Shown piece by piece: positions 12,001 through 25,700 of a stretch of 64,000 nt of DNA (the first letter of the stretch is position 1; every line of letters begins with the position of its first letter). The notes under the pieces were generated by a model. The model ran no database searches and had not been told where the DNA came from. It worked only from the letters and a program-made list of their open reading frames with translations. This DNA is from Cyclospora cayetanensis (taxonomy: Eukaryota > Apicomplexa > Conoidasida > Eucoccidiorida > Eimeriidae). Made by a program: the position numbers and the translations under genes. Where the stretch lies: contig NW_020312303.1 of NCBI RefSeq assembly GCF_002999335.1, positions 62,001 to 126,000 on the forward strand, read 5' to 3'.

Positions 12001-13589
12001 GCCGCTTGGTCTAGATGAGAAAGCTGATGCAGCAGCTGCAGCTGCAGCAAAAGCAGCTGCTGCAGATGCTGAGCAAGGCCTGCCTAGGGGATGGCTGAGG
12101 CTATGCCAGACAGCAGTAGCACACGCTCCTGAATGTAACATTAGCAGAGGCACCAGCAACATTTTTATGATCCATCCCTCTGTGCGCGGACTCTGGCCAC
12201 TCCACGATTTCTTGAGGAAGCAACTAGTAGCCCTCTTGGAAATTGGTGGGTACGGTAATGATGACTAGCTGCAGTGTGGAAGCTGATCATTCCCTATTCA
12301 AAGCATATTTTTACTTGTGATCTATGCTACAGCGGAGGAAAGAAAAGTCTCAATTCACTTGCCGAGTGAGGTGTTATTTCATCTCCATTCACCACGCTCC
12401 AGTGCTGGTGTAGCACCTCTTTCCACTGAGATGCCAACACGAGGGCGCAGAAGCAGTGATGTCGGAACAGGAGCACACCGCAATATTATGAAGAGGGCTC
12501 GAAGTGCGTCTAAACCAACAGCATCTGAGGCTTGTTCTGTGGAAGAAACAAAAGAAGGAGTAGAAGCATCTGCAGTTGAAGACATCAAGGAAGCCCCTAT
12601 GTTTGTGGTGTGCCACCTACCCCCGTCACAACTCCTCTGGGACGTTCTCCGCAGCAGATGCACTAATTTAGGTGAATCGTGTGATGACGTGAGCTGCCAA
12701 GGAACAGCAGTGGGGCATCAACTTGCGGAGCAGCCCGCAGACGCCGAATCCATTGGGACATACGTGACACTGACACCGAACGCAATCACAGCAGCAGCTA
12801 CATTATTTAGAAGACCAAGCTTTTTTTTATGGCTGGGTGCTGGCCTAAGCAGGCAGACGGATGGGTTGGAAAGCCTATTGGATGCTGCACGGATGCCTGA
12901 CGCTACACTACTCATGATGCAAAGTCTTAGAGCCTCTGACGAGTACATCCGGGGAACAGTGCTTCACAAATAGATAATACAGAGTACATACATACGCCTG
13001 CGGGGCTTCAGACTTTAGTGACCTTTGTGGCCCCACGTCATGCTTGGAATTAATAATATCATATATCAGAGAAGACGTAGTTCGCAGACCTTTCCCCACT
13101 TTGCTGCAGGCCGCTAGAAGTTGGTAGCCCACTTTCAATGGGAACCTTCGAGTATCAAAGCTCGAGCTCAGACCTGGTGCGTTTTTCCTGCAGCAAAGGA
13201 TCATAATACAAGTACAATCGTTTCTTTCTACGTATTTATCATACCGATGCTTATCGCATGTGTTGATATAGGTGCCCTTTAAACAAGATAGATCCCCGGC
13301 AGCATCCTTCCTCAGCAGTAGCGTAACCAACAGCAATAGCAGAACCTGTACAGCAGATCTCAGTGAAGTGCAGGCAAAGATATGGACACGCCACGTGCTC
13401 CTTTTCGGGTCCATAGCAAAAAACAGATGGCTTCTCACTGAAGGAAGGAAGGTGCGAGTGGAGACATTTATTGACGAAAGACCGTTGCTTCATATGTTGC
13501 AAGGAAGAAGACTACTGAACATACTTCTGGCCGATAATGCTGTGGAACAACATGATGTGGAGAATGGAGATGAGGCTAATGGATACTAA
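9087..13589 (+). CDS. Large protein of unknown function, four proposed exons (about 1353 aa)
   Basis: I do not recognise the family. Four same-strand open segments join in phase: 9087-10398, 10449-12254, 12333-12958 and 13272-13589. The proposed introns (50, 78 and 313 nt) each start GT and end AG. The ATG at 9087 is the first in-frame Met. Residues 23-37 form a hydrophobic stretch (HVLAVLAFAAGL) that may be a signal anchor, and a second hydrophobic run lies near residues 270-290 (AGAGVIHLSLFASNIVLAA). Composition is rich in Leu, Gln and Ala, with an Ala-rich run near codon 965 of the joined product. The 50- and 78-nt introns are shorter than any in CFAP57 (105-537 nt) in this window, so those joins are less certain. 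Two or three separate genes remain possible. A secretory or apicoplast role is only suggested by the leader-like N-terminus. Confidence 0.6.
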
Positions 13590-16500
13590 CGCTAAAAGAT
13601 GATAATATGCGGTAGGGCATGCCAGTACAGCACAAAGCCCAGAGCATTGATAAAAAGTGCTCTATACTAACTCTTGGTCAAGTTTAGTCTTCAGAGTCAC
13701 GTGGGGCTACAAAATTCCTTCGCAATAGACAGCGTAATCATTCTTTACGTCTACAGACACCTGACTGCCTTCGGCAGACGATGCGTAGCCATATTGAAAT
13801 GGCGTTTTCTAAACTTTAGATGCTGGAAGTTTGAAGTGTAATACGAAGGCAAGCTATGTAATGTGTCAGGCAGCCGCCCGATTGATGATTACGTAGGACA
13901 GACACGTATCTGAAAGAACCCAAAATAGCTTTGGTCCCAGCAGGAGGTGCGCCGATGAACTCACAGTACCAGGCAATAGATCAATGAGCTAAGCTTCAGG
14001 CACTCATACTGCACGTACTACAGCTGTGGTGAGCCTAAGCGTAAATACTGACTGGTAAATACAGGCAGGGCTGGGAGAGTGCTAGGCTGTAGCAGGCAGA
14101 GCTTGGTAAGCCATATTATACCCTTTAACAGCGCGAATCACAAAATTCCTCCTTTTATTGCAAAGCTGAATTACAGTACACGGAACACTGTGATGCATGA
14201 ACACTTTTTTTTTCACACAAATAGCCTTGCCACTGCACCGAACATTCGCTGCTGTGATGCTTTCCTAACGAGCATTACTGATACTTGCCTTACCTCCAGA
14301 GCGGAAAGCATCCAACCAATGTTGAAAGCCTGTTTCACCAATGGAGGGGGTTACGCAAGATACAGCGCGGGGCATGCTCGGAGAAAGAAACCTGGTATAT
14401 CGCTATAGTCTATTCCGAAAAATCAATATAAATGCCAGCAGTTTTAGCTTTATAGGCACTCAAAACTGTTACAGAGTTTTTTGAAAGGCTGTTCTTTGAT
14501 AAAGGAAACACTTTCTGGCCGCTCCATTCCTATACCGCTACAGAGATATATCCAAGCCTAGCGAGCCTACGAGGCAACACAGCACAGGCAATGAAATCGA
14601 GGTACAGTGATCTCACTTGTGTGTCGCACATTGCTTGTGAAAAACAAGAGGCGATACCTGTACCCCTATCTGCAGGGACTTCATTCAATACGATTGTGGC
14701 TCCAATTGTACGTTGTGCGGAAAGTCGTACCCGTGTCACTTTTGCTGCTTTGTTCAGCAGAGCGCCACCTCCTGGGGTATTGCGAGAGTGGGGTTTCAGC
14801 ATCAGCCTTAATGACAGAAAATAGCAACAGAACAGTCCTTGCAGTGAAATGTGTTCTAGGCTGTTCTAGAGTGGACTGTTGAGCAAAACATTAATATGTG
14901 AAGCCTTGCACGTCTCTGAAAGTCCTGAATAGTCGATAAGTACTCCTTAGCATAGCCAGCCTAAAATAGTGCCCACTGCTAGTAGCAATCATTAAGACCT
15001 TGTACGCTAGAGGAATAGTAGGTAATGGCTAAACAGAAGCCCACCTCGTTTGTTGAGTTAGGCTGCCCTTGATTCTTGGATCCCTAGGTGAGTCCCTTAG
15101 GCGTAATGGTTTGAAATACTGAAACAACATGCTGTCAAACAAAGTTTTTCCTTATATCCTTTGTTTTGCATTAAGGGAATCACACAGAATCCAGTTGGAA
15201 GTGAGCTTAGGAAAACTGAATCATCCATTCTGTTAGCCACTATTTGGCAGGGCCCTCAAATTACGAACACGCACTAGGAACCTCAACAAAGCCCCTAAGA
15301 AGCGACACGGCTGTATGTGAGGAGCTACTGTGGTACCCCACTATACCTTTTCACAGGCCTAGACCTCCAACGACAACACATTTTAGCAATGGCGGCTACC
15401 TATGAATTTATATGCTGTACCAGACCTCGTAAACACCATACGGTGGAAGGGGTCTTCAGTGTGCGAGTGAGTGCACACGTACGGAGACCGTAGACTCCAT
15501 GGCTACTCCACTAAACCTACTTTGTAAAAACATTCAAACTCTACACAAGAAAGAATCAGTCCAATTCCTTATCTTTTAAGCGAATGCAAATGTTTCAGAA
15601 AAACGACCTTCGAACCGATCAATGTTCTGACGTTTCCACGGTCGCTAAGTAGACTGCCCCATGCCTACAAGTCATACTCTAGCTTTAGTCTGCCGAGTCT
15701 TAGTTGCCAGACAACTTTTTGTGTGTCGACCGAACAGTGTTTCGCTTGCCACGTCAACTTATGAAGGCTGTTCGGTCATAGATGCATGTATTAGCGAAGC
15801 CTGCTGCGCACAAGTAATGTCAGGGCTTTTAGGCTTACAACCTCCCCAATGGCCGAGTGCGTCTGTACCGCCTTTGCCGTACGTAACTAGCCTGAAACAT
15901 GGTGCTGCTATTCCCCTACACTTAATGCTCGCCCACAACTAAGCATACTTTTGTTGTTAGCCTTAAATATGTGCCACCAATCTAAAGCTTCATCCAAGGT
16001 CTCGGCGGGCAGACGCTCAGCTCCGCAATTAAAATCCACTTAGTCAAAACCTTTGTAATCTTCGTTTTCAAGGTTTGTTTTTTCTGCTTATCTTGTCTCT
16101 CAGAATTCAATATATGAGGGGAGAGGGGCAGCAAGGGGGTGTGGACCGGCACACGCCAAGCACATGGACAATTCACAGTTGGTTGCACACAGCATCTAGC
16201 GCATATACATGCATGAACTAGAGAGAAGAACACTAAATTTATTTAGACAATTCTTTGCCTGAGCTTCTTTGGCTGAAATTACTCAAGTAGGATTTGCCTA
16301 AGTGTAGCCTTCCTATCTACAACTTCCCCCACCCCATTTCAAAGCACACACTCACGTCTTCCATGTATGCCCCTCCGCACAAAACTGGCCGACCGACAGG
16401 AAAGAGCTTCTTGCCCTATCGCCATTAGATAGGAAGGTAGGAAGCGTAGCGGCAGCTTAAATAACGGCCAAAAACGGAAAAGAAAACTTTAACGGAAGGA

Positions 16501-19219
16501 AGGGACGACCACTAGTTAACAAGGAGTGAGAGGCTAAACCCAGAACACTTTGGACAGCGCCCTGGCTCTCAGTAGCCGGGCAAAAAATTGAAAGTGTTGA
16601 CGAAATCAAAATACATTTTTGGAGGCAGTACTACGCCACGCAGCGAAGAATATCATGCATAGCCATTAGGAAGGGATACATGCTCAGGATTCATGAGTCA
16701 CGAGCATGAAGAATCTGCCTCATCTAGTAAAAGCATGGACTATGAGCCTGTCAACTTAAATGAAATGTGCCTCAGTAACAAGACCAGTAGTTGCTGCTTC
16801 CTAACTCTTTCTTTTGTACTATTCACTACCCCACCTAGATGTAGCCGCATGCGCGCCTTCCATTGTCACCCATGGTATGCCTAGGATTGGGCCATTCTGC
16901 ACAGCTCCAACCTGAGAGCCACTGACCATGCTGAGAGAACCCACCTCCAAATTCAAGCTGTATTTGCCTACCAAGGCCTTCCCGATTCTTGTCATCCCGC
17001 CCTCCAACAATCTGACTCTCTGGGGATTGCAGTAACAAAGGCAGAGGCGCGTTGCACTCCTCTGTGGCTTCTTTGGAAAACAGTTGTACTTCACATCCCG
17101 TGTCAAGCCTAGGACGATCTACTCTTTCGTATACTTGTAAGCTTGTGCCACAGCAAAAGTGGCCTGCAATTCGCTCTCGCAACTTTATTCCTCGCAACCG
17201 CTCTCAATGCATCGGAAGCTGGTTAGAGGGCATACCGTTTGCCAAATGTGCCTTCCTTCCTCGCCGAGTAACTTGCTTCATATAAACTCAGTCACTTGAT
17301 TGAGGTTTTCCACCTTGGCATGCCCTTGCAGTCTAGATATGTATGATTCAATAGCCTACAAGGGAAACATATGTGTCGTTGGGCGCCGGTCTGGAACTTT
17401 TTTTAAAGCACAGATCTCCATTGGTTTTCTTTTCGTGAGCACGTCAAACTGTATGGGGTAGAGCTGCTTGACCTACCCCGTTTACCCATAATATTCGTAC
17501 CCCAAGTCTGCCATTTCTTTGTAGCAAAAGATGTAGGAGCTGCACCCATTTGTTTTTGAAATATCAAGTAGTCCATTTGCGGAAAATCTACCGGTCGGTT
17601 CTTCAAATGCCAGGTAGCTGCCTTTCTTGTGAGCATTTGGTGCGACACATTGGGTGGGCTTCAGGAAAGCCAATGATGCAGCAGCTGCTCTGAGGCGCTG
17701 TGGTTCTTGCAGACCAAACCTTCGAACTCCTCAAGCAGCCTGCAGGTCGGCCGGTGCTTGCTCAACAGGCGTTGTGTAAGGAATTTTCATCCGCGGAGGC
17801 GTTCCCCACCGAACGCTTGCAAGAAAAAAACGTGAACTTCAGAGTCTCTCTACACTTCTATCGAAGCTAGACAACTGTTCCAAGGGAACGTGACATTCCA
17901 CTCTATCCACAGTAACTGGTTGAGCGGGGAACAGCTTCATCGAACATTGCACCTCCACCAGTCGTACTGCTCCGCTGAAGGGCTTCCCAGGGAGACCTTT
18001 AGCTGTAAACTCAATCAAACGCTAAGTAAAATTTCTAGCCTCTTTTTTCTAGAAGCCATCTGCTCCCCGTGTCAACGGCCCTCAGAGTTTTCAACAAAAG
18101 GAAAGAGGAGAGGGAGAGATGGAGTGCTCGCAGCTAGACACTCGGCAATCCACACAAGTAGACCTGGTGCTATGCGTATGAGCGGTACATAGTCAGCGCA
18201 GCTAGCTTTTAACGGTCGGACTGCTTGTACTAGTTTGCAAGAAATAAGATATTGGAGGGATCAAACCATTATGTTAGTCCGCTAATTTCTTACAGATGGA
18301 AGACCAGACTGGTATATTCTAATAAAAGTTATCCTGTTTGTAGCTGGCTTGGTCAGAATTGAGCAATTGTCTTTTCATAGCAGTTTCACTCCAGAAGCAG
18401 TCCATTTACAAAAGAACTCCTTTTTGCCCCCCAAAAGACGGTCACCCATTCGCATTACGCCATTCGGGGTATGCGTCTCTAGCGTTTAAAGACATGAAGG
18501 ACGACCGGTAATTTCTGCGTTACTCTTTAGCATGGCTGCTAATTGTAAAAACACAGTTAGAGTGCAAGAGCATCCTAGCTATAGCCCGTCAAAATTTAAC
18601 TAGAGCAGAGATGCACACGAAAACAGACGAACCTGAGGCTAGCTGTCAGTGGAAGGCCCCAGCAGAAACAAACAACAATTGTAGACTCACAAGCAATAAA
18701 GCGAGGATAAGAGAAAGAATACAACAACAAAGGTGCTAGACAGAACACCAGTGACTCGCTGCAAACGACAGCTAAGCAAAAATTTGTTCCGCAGCTAACC
18801 CACGCGAGTCTCCTGTTGAGGACTGCCAGGTCTCCCGGGAATAATTCGAAAGGAAAAGCCATTTACTTACTTATAGCACTGAATGAAAATGAGTAGTTGT
18901 GGAATGGCAGTTTTGTCTTCGAATACGCTATCTTTAACAAGAAGTGTTTGATGTGCATTACTCATTGTTGCAGGTTGCGAAACACTATACTGCAGGCGGA
19001 GTGCTGCAGACAATTTGACTGTATGCAAACTCAAGTCATGGTCGCTTTTTCTAACGAAAGGCATTGCATGAGAAGTGCTGGAGGCAGCCTACCCGTTGGC
19101 GGTTAGTGGAGCCATATATCGTCTCACTCCTTTCTGCTGAAGAGACGAGCTGCTGCATGACTTTCAAAGCGTGGTCTCCCCTGCTGCTTTTTCAGGAATC
19201 GCTCAGACCTTGATCATAC
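13590..19219. other. Gene-poor stretch
   Basis: No coding region is supportable. Short frames (14079-14408, 15661-15942, 16819-17197 and others) are antisense to one another or lack domain-like sequence. No tRNA or rRNA was recognised. Base composition is mixed and shows no strong tandem repeat. Confidence 0.45.
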
Positions 19220-20340
19220 GTGCTAGTGGTCTCTAAAGACTGTGAGAAGACCATTGGTGGTCTGCTACTTTCCGCTTGGCTGCCGAAAATCTTCACTCTC
19301 CAAGAGGTTGTTCACATTAGTAGGAATCCTGGTACGGTTTTCTACCCGCACTGTAGAGTCTGGATTCAACTTCGATTTGGTGCCTATGACGATCTACCTC
19401 ACCCATGGCAGGCAACCAATCCTGTGGTCGAAGCCTTTCCACTGAGTCAGGCCGGGATCACTTTAAAAGAATGCGAAATACGAGATGCTGCACAGTGTAA
19501 GAGGAAGCTGGATATTGTCGCCAACTTTGACAATGGATAGTACAATCTTCAGCGACTTGTCGGATAGAGCCTGCAATTTCGGTTTTTTGGAGCTGCAGCC
19601 TGAAGCACGCGAGGACCTTAGCTATGATGCCTCTAGGGCACCCCGCTTTTCTCACCCTTTGGTTACTGTAGTACTTCTGTGTGCCTGAGTTTACAGGATG
19701 TGCGCTATTGTGCGCTAAAGGATTTGAAGAAGGCTCATGTGATTGGAGCTGGTGTATATCCAAGGTGAATGAGAATGCGCGGATTAGTCACATCAAAACA
19801 ATTATGCAGAACTATGATATCAAGGGTTCCCTGCCTGTAGAAGTGTTAGCCGCGCAGTTATATGCGCATCGGGATAGGAGTAAGAACTCCATTGCCCACG
19901 TGCTCCTTTGCACGCATAAGCTTCGGCTTTGCCCTAGTCCGCGGTGAACACTATATCAGGCCTTCGGTTTGGGGTGCCAAGACGTTTGAGTTTGCCCCTT
20001 GATCTTGAATTTGGATGGGATCCTACTTGGATTTGCAGATGTAAACTGTCGAAATTCTTTGTGTGTACTGTGGGCTTGGATAGGCATTTTTGCGGATGAA
20101 ACGGAGAACGAATTCCTGCGCTTGAAGTATAATATAAAAAAGTGAAATGAATTTTTTATTCTCGGTGGGCCCCTGGAAGCCGCTTCGCCAGGATCGCGTC
20201 TAACACGATGTTCTGTGCTCTCTGGACGGCGCTTCGATCATCAAGAAAGCCTTATGCGCTTGAATTCTGAGGCTCACTGACTTGGGGCTTCCACGGGCAG
20301 TCGTCTTGTCGACTCTGCAAGGGTGTCAATGCCTTTTCGT
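19220..20340 (+). mobile_element. Possible third gypsy remnant (RNase H to integrase)
   Basis: The evidence is weak but ordered. Around 19390-19500 the plus strand reads QPILWSKPF and, in an adjacent frame, SQAGITLKECEIRDAA. These resemble the RNase H segment HP.AY.SRKL...E..Y...E.E.LA. Around 20236-20320 it reads SIIKKALCA, then LRLTDLGLPRAVVLST after a stop. This resembles the integrase block ET..LF...V.R.HGLPR.IVSD. Spacing between the two blocks is plausible for this element type, but identity is low. The region could be chance similarity. Confidence 0.35.
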
Positions 20341-22799
20341 GATACAGGATGAGTCCGTCTAGTTTCTACTTAACTATTCACGAAAATACCTACGCGCGGT
20401 TATCGGATAACGTGTTTTCTGCTTACTAGCGTCTTGAAGAAAAGAAAACACATAGGGGAGTACGTTGATATCAGGGGTAACGTAGCCGATGCGTAGATCA
20501 TCGGCGTTCGGGGTCGTGCTTGGAGCCGGCCGGCCGATGTTGTTCAAGACCAATTCCCCATAGTACGGTCCTGACAAAATGTTTAACCGTTACGACAGCT
20601 CCCGCTTACGGGAATCCACGGGCTCTCCAGTACTTCAGAAAGCTTTACTGCTGAGCTACTGAATCCAGCCGCACAGCTTCACACACGTGAGTGCTGAGGC
20701 CCCCAGCTTTCCATCTTATTCCAGCCTTTCTCTAGCCGCATATGGTGTTGTGGTTCTCCGCAGAATATAGATGCGTTTGGTCACAGGGCTCTGGGAGGCT
20801 CTATAGTCGACGAACACTGTGCTGAGTTGCCTTCACCGCAAGGCTGTGCATCTCAACCCACTAAAGCTGCACCACTTCCCTCAGGGGCCTTACAAAGGCC
20901 TTAGCTGTGTCCTAAAGCGCTGAGATAATAACAGAGATTCTTAGTTCCGGTCATCATGAAGCTCCTCAATCTAGTACATCTTAGAGGAGAAGGTGGTAGA
21001 GAGGATGACTTGCCACGGGTCTACGCGCTGGACTGCTGTATTACGGGCAGATGAGCTTCACTACAACAGCAAAACAAAAGTTTTTCTAGACCGGCGGTTT
21101 CTGAGGATCGGATACAATTTTTGTGGGCCGGGAGCAGCTTTTGCGCCATTACGACCATGGCTGCCCTACGTCATGGTCGCATCTGCAGCAGGCACAGTGC
21201 TCCTCCCGAGGGAATGTCGGCAGGGCGGTGTTAGTCTTCTCTGGAGCAAGCATACTCGTACGCCCGTCGTCTGACTCAAGAAAGACGACTGCCTCAACCT
21301 AGTGGAAGGGCATCCTTTTACTGCTATAAGAAGCTTGGGGGTTATCGGAGCCGGAAGTGCGGGATGCACACTTTATCCTTCCTGGTGCATGTAAAGAATT
21401 CAATCATCCTTATTTTCGGAACGCTGAATTTTTTGGCAAAGGCTTTAACCGCAGATCCATCGCTTTTGATGCCTTAGCACTGTTCACCATTAGCAGCGGG
21501 CGTTGTCGTATTTTCGAGTGAGTAGTCGCAGCGCATACGTAGTTTGGAAGAATCGCCGAGATCTATTGCTTCTTGCTATTTGGATCATATTATATTACGG
21601 ATTCACCAAAAGGCTCTGCGCCAGCACTGGTTGGCACGTTTCCTCCTTCTACATGATTCTGTAGGTTGAGTCTGTGTGCCCAGTCTGCCTCGTTCTCCAT
21701 GGCATGTTGGCCTGGAGCGATAGACCTGAAGCCAACTGAATAATCCACAAGCAGTTGGGTGTGAAACGAGGACGTGGATATTTTGAGTTTTGACTAGTGA
21801 CTTTCTTCACGCCCCACGATTTTTTCGAACAAGCGGAATCTTTCTTGCCTAGGTGGTCGTAGCGTTCAGTCGTCTTATCTTACTTTTCTGTGGCTTTTGA
21901 TTGGGTATCCGCTTCGGAGGTGGGTTTGCAAGCAGTATCTTCACAACCGGGGTGATTTCGATCACCAATGATAAGGTAGATCTGCAGATGGGATTAAGGA
22001 CCTGGAGGAGAAGGGCGAGATAACAGGTGCGACGCGATGATTCATTAATACAGTTGTACTACGGCTTTTTCAGGCTTTATGCACTTGGAAGGTTGAGCAT
22101 ACGGTGACGGCTGCGGATGCTGAACCGAATGATTGGTATTGCCTTGTCGTCGTGTGGTTCTCTTCGCCGCTTCCGGGTGTCATTTGTTTCTCTTTTATCA
22201 TGTAGCAGCATTTACGTGAGTGTGACAGTCGTTGCTGCTCGCGTAGTGTGGCCGTTGGTTTATGCCGGTGCCAAACACGTGGTTTTTCCACACTGTAATA
22301 GATAGACGACGCATTACCATCAAAGTTGGTTAGGTGGAACAATCTTTTTTTGCGTAGGAATCAGGAGTATTCTTGAAGTATCGTTGATAATACTTGCAGA
22401 CGTAGAGCTCAGGTATTCAATGCAGCCTCATTTACCTTGCTTTAGTGCAAGAAAGAAAATCTAGGGTCTTGTAGGAATTTACTTGCCGCTGTACGATAGG
22501 AAGCGTTGCTTATCACAGGTGTATGCCGGGCGGTGATCACGATGCAAGGGATTGAGGTACAAGGACGCATTGCGTCCCGTTGCTTGCGTATGTGCATTTA
22601 TGGTTTGTAGTTCTAGTTTGAAATCTGCGATGTTTCACCAGACGTCGAGCTTGTTCGTTGTGAAAACCAGTGTGGTTGTCTGTTGGACTGGCTCATATTA
22701 GGACTGAGTATTGAGCTATAGGGGGGACCAGGCCTAAAGTGTCCGGTTCTCTTAGTCGCAGGGCGTTTTGATTCTAACCACCGGTGGGCTTCTTTTGGT
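20341..22799. other. No gene seen; T/G-biased plus strand
   Basis: No host gene is supportable. The open frame 20993-21274 (+) has no recognisable domain and overlaps an antisense frame. From about 21.9 kb the plus strand becomes visibly richer in T and G than in A and C, a bias that continues to about 25.2 kb. Confidence 0.4.
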
Positions 22800-25700
22800 G
22801 ATCATGTGCTTAATCCATACACGTTTGTTTCATCGCACTGAGACAGATGAGATGTACATTGTTGCATAGTACAGAATTCGCTGAATATCATTTGAAGATA
22901 ATCGAAGGACCTCTGACGCAAAATATCAGCAAAACTACGGTATGAGTTTTCTTAGTCTGCTTTGCGTCTCACCAAATTGTATTTTTTTTTCAAGACCTTG
23001 CGATTTTTGGATGCTTGAGTTCAAGAAAACAAGCTCAAAAAGAGGTGCAACAAGTCTCATTGAGCGTATCACTCGACAAGTTATTTTTCAAGAAGGCATA
23101 GAAGGTTTTGTATTGGTGCTATCTTCCATTTCACTCAGTTAAATATAGGAGGCTGCTTGCCGGAGCACGTTTACTATGACTTTTAAAGTTCGTTTGTTTT
23201 TGTAGTACAGATTTTATAATTGCATGCTAATGACTGCTTTTTAAACATGGGGTTAGTGGCGATTTTAAGGTGCACGTGACTTTGTCATATCAGCCTTTTG
23301 CTGTTGGATGTCATCTGAAGAATGTGGATCTTTGTGTGAGTGAGTGCCGGCCTGTTGAGTAAAAAAATCATGTGCGCTCAACCGACAATTCCGGGATCTG
23401 TCTTTCTAGATTGTAAAGCAAGAGGGAGCAAGGTAAAACTACGATTTTCTAAATGCGTTTGATTAAACTGACTAGTGTAAGTAGCGAGTTTCAACAACGC
23501 ATTGCAAAGTTCACATTTAGTCGTGCGGTTTTGTTACACGGGGTAGAATATAGCACACAGTCAAAACTTTGAAACGTGGTCATTTGCGAAAAGTACAGTC
23601 TTGTGGATTTTGTGTTTATGCCGACTTAAGACAGTCAGATATATGCCCCCGTGTCTGTTTCAGATGTGAATCCGCTGATGTCCACAAGCCTGCTGCGGTA
23701 CCTCACGCGTCCGTGCTGTGGTAGTCATGTTTTCGCATAGCTTGCGTGCGCGGAGAGCTTTTTGTTTGCGTGTCATCCAATTTTTTTTAGGTTTGGCATG
23801 TGTTTTCGTGTTTGAATTTATAAAATTATCTCTTGCGAGCTGGATATTTGTCGATTCAGTCAAATAATACAAAAATTATCGACGAGCTTTTGAGTTCAAC
23901 TATTTAAAAGCATTCGATTAATCATGTACTTAGTGTCGCCATTGTGTTTACAAAGCATGGCTTTGTTGTCGTGTGTTGACTACATTTGCTATTAGTCCTT
24001 AGCCAACAAAATAGGAGTAATTTTGACTATCATGAACAAGTGAAGAACGTACTTTTCCTGGAATGCTGATTCTCGCTTGACAGTGCTTGTTTCAGCAAAA
24101 AAAGCGGGTAACTAAAACACATTATAGAGAAAAACACTGTTTAGGCAGCATCACGATGTATGGTTTTTCTTGTGGGTGTGGGGGATGCGAAATTCCGGAC
24201 GCAAAACTATTGGATATATAGAGGCATTGTGGTTGTTTTTTTTTCTGGAAAAAAAGCTCTAATGGCTAGTGAAACTTTAGACAGTTTAGTGAAGCAGTTA
24301 CACATTTAGATATGTTGTTCTGTCGATGATCTCTCCTGAGGTGGAATATTTGTATGTCGCCCGTAAATGACATGTTCCAGTACTTGTTTTGTTAAATGAT
24401 TGCTATTTGTGATCTGCTAGGATTATAGCTAACCTTTCTGAAGTCTGTTTTTTAGACATGAAGTTTGTTAAGACCGATTGATTTTAGAAGCTTATAGGCC
24501 TTCGAATAATGACAAGAATATTCGCAAGGTGTTAGACATATAGAGCAGAAAACACAATGTTGTGTGTAGCTGCCATGCAAGAATAGCAGGCATGATCAAC
24601 GTCATTCTTTTTGCATAATTTTATGGCTTTGCAAGTTGTATTTAATGATCGGATTTTACCGGTCAGATTGGCATCTGAGCAATGTCTGTGTGACGTGTTG
24701 GAGGACCATGATTTTAAAAAATGGGTATCTGGAGTGTGTAACCTAAAGTGTTTTAATTAGTCACGTTTTACACACTGACTAGGCTAACAAGCGTTTCCCC
24801 AGAGCAGCTTGATGCATTATGGTAGAAACTATTTGATGAAGGCGTTGTGCTGTGGCAGAACGTTGTGTCGTCTGCTTCTTGTAATGAGTTTGCTATTAAT
24901 CAAATGCCGTCAGGATCAAAACAGGAAATGTCTCACATGTGCTGCATGCTTTGATCAACCTGAACATAGCGGCACGGGTTTTTGACTGTTCTCATCAAGA
25001 GTTGCAGATGTGTTTGTAGTTTTGTAGTGCAAATATAGAGGCATACTTAAATATGGCGAACAAGAATTTTCATCAAATCCATGCAAATGGTAGAGTACAG
25101 GCATCACTAGAAAGCGTTCTTATTTGAAAAAAAGGCTTATACATTTGTTTGCATTTCTGCTTCAGCAAAGAACACTAACCAAAAGAGAAATGTAGAGCTC
25201 AGATTGCATTAAATTCTGATTACAAAAAATCTATGAAGCCGAAGTACCGTTGCTTAAAATGTTTAATGCAACCTGAAGTTAGCTACTGGGCTTTACAAAG
25301 TAAGGTGTTTATTTTGCCAGTAGTTGTACAACAGTTGTAGAAGGCGCATGAAAACACCAGCTAAATAAAACAATATTAAGTATTGCGCTAGTAAGCCTAG
25401 CTTTCTTGTAGTATGCTGTGGAAAAAAAAATTATAACTTACTCTGTAAAACCTGGTATCTAATTTTTGTATTGCTATGCGATACTGCAATGCAGAGCTGT
25501 TTCGATATGGGTAATTGTAATGTCTAATAAAAAAGCAATTTGTTGCTTGAAACACACTATCGTTAGATGATAAAATACGAGGATTAAACGGATACTCCAT
25601 CAAGGTTTGAATAACACTCATATTGATTTTACTAAAAGCTTACAGATGGTTTACCATTAAAACAATACAAAGCCCACAAATGTCTTAAAAATATGAGCAT

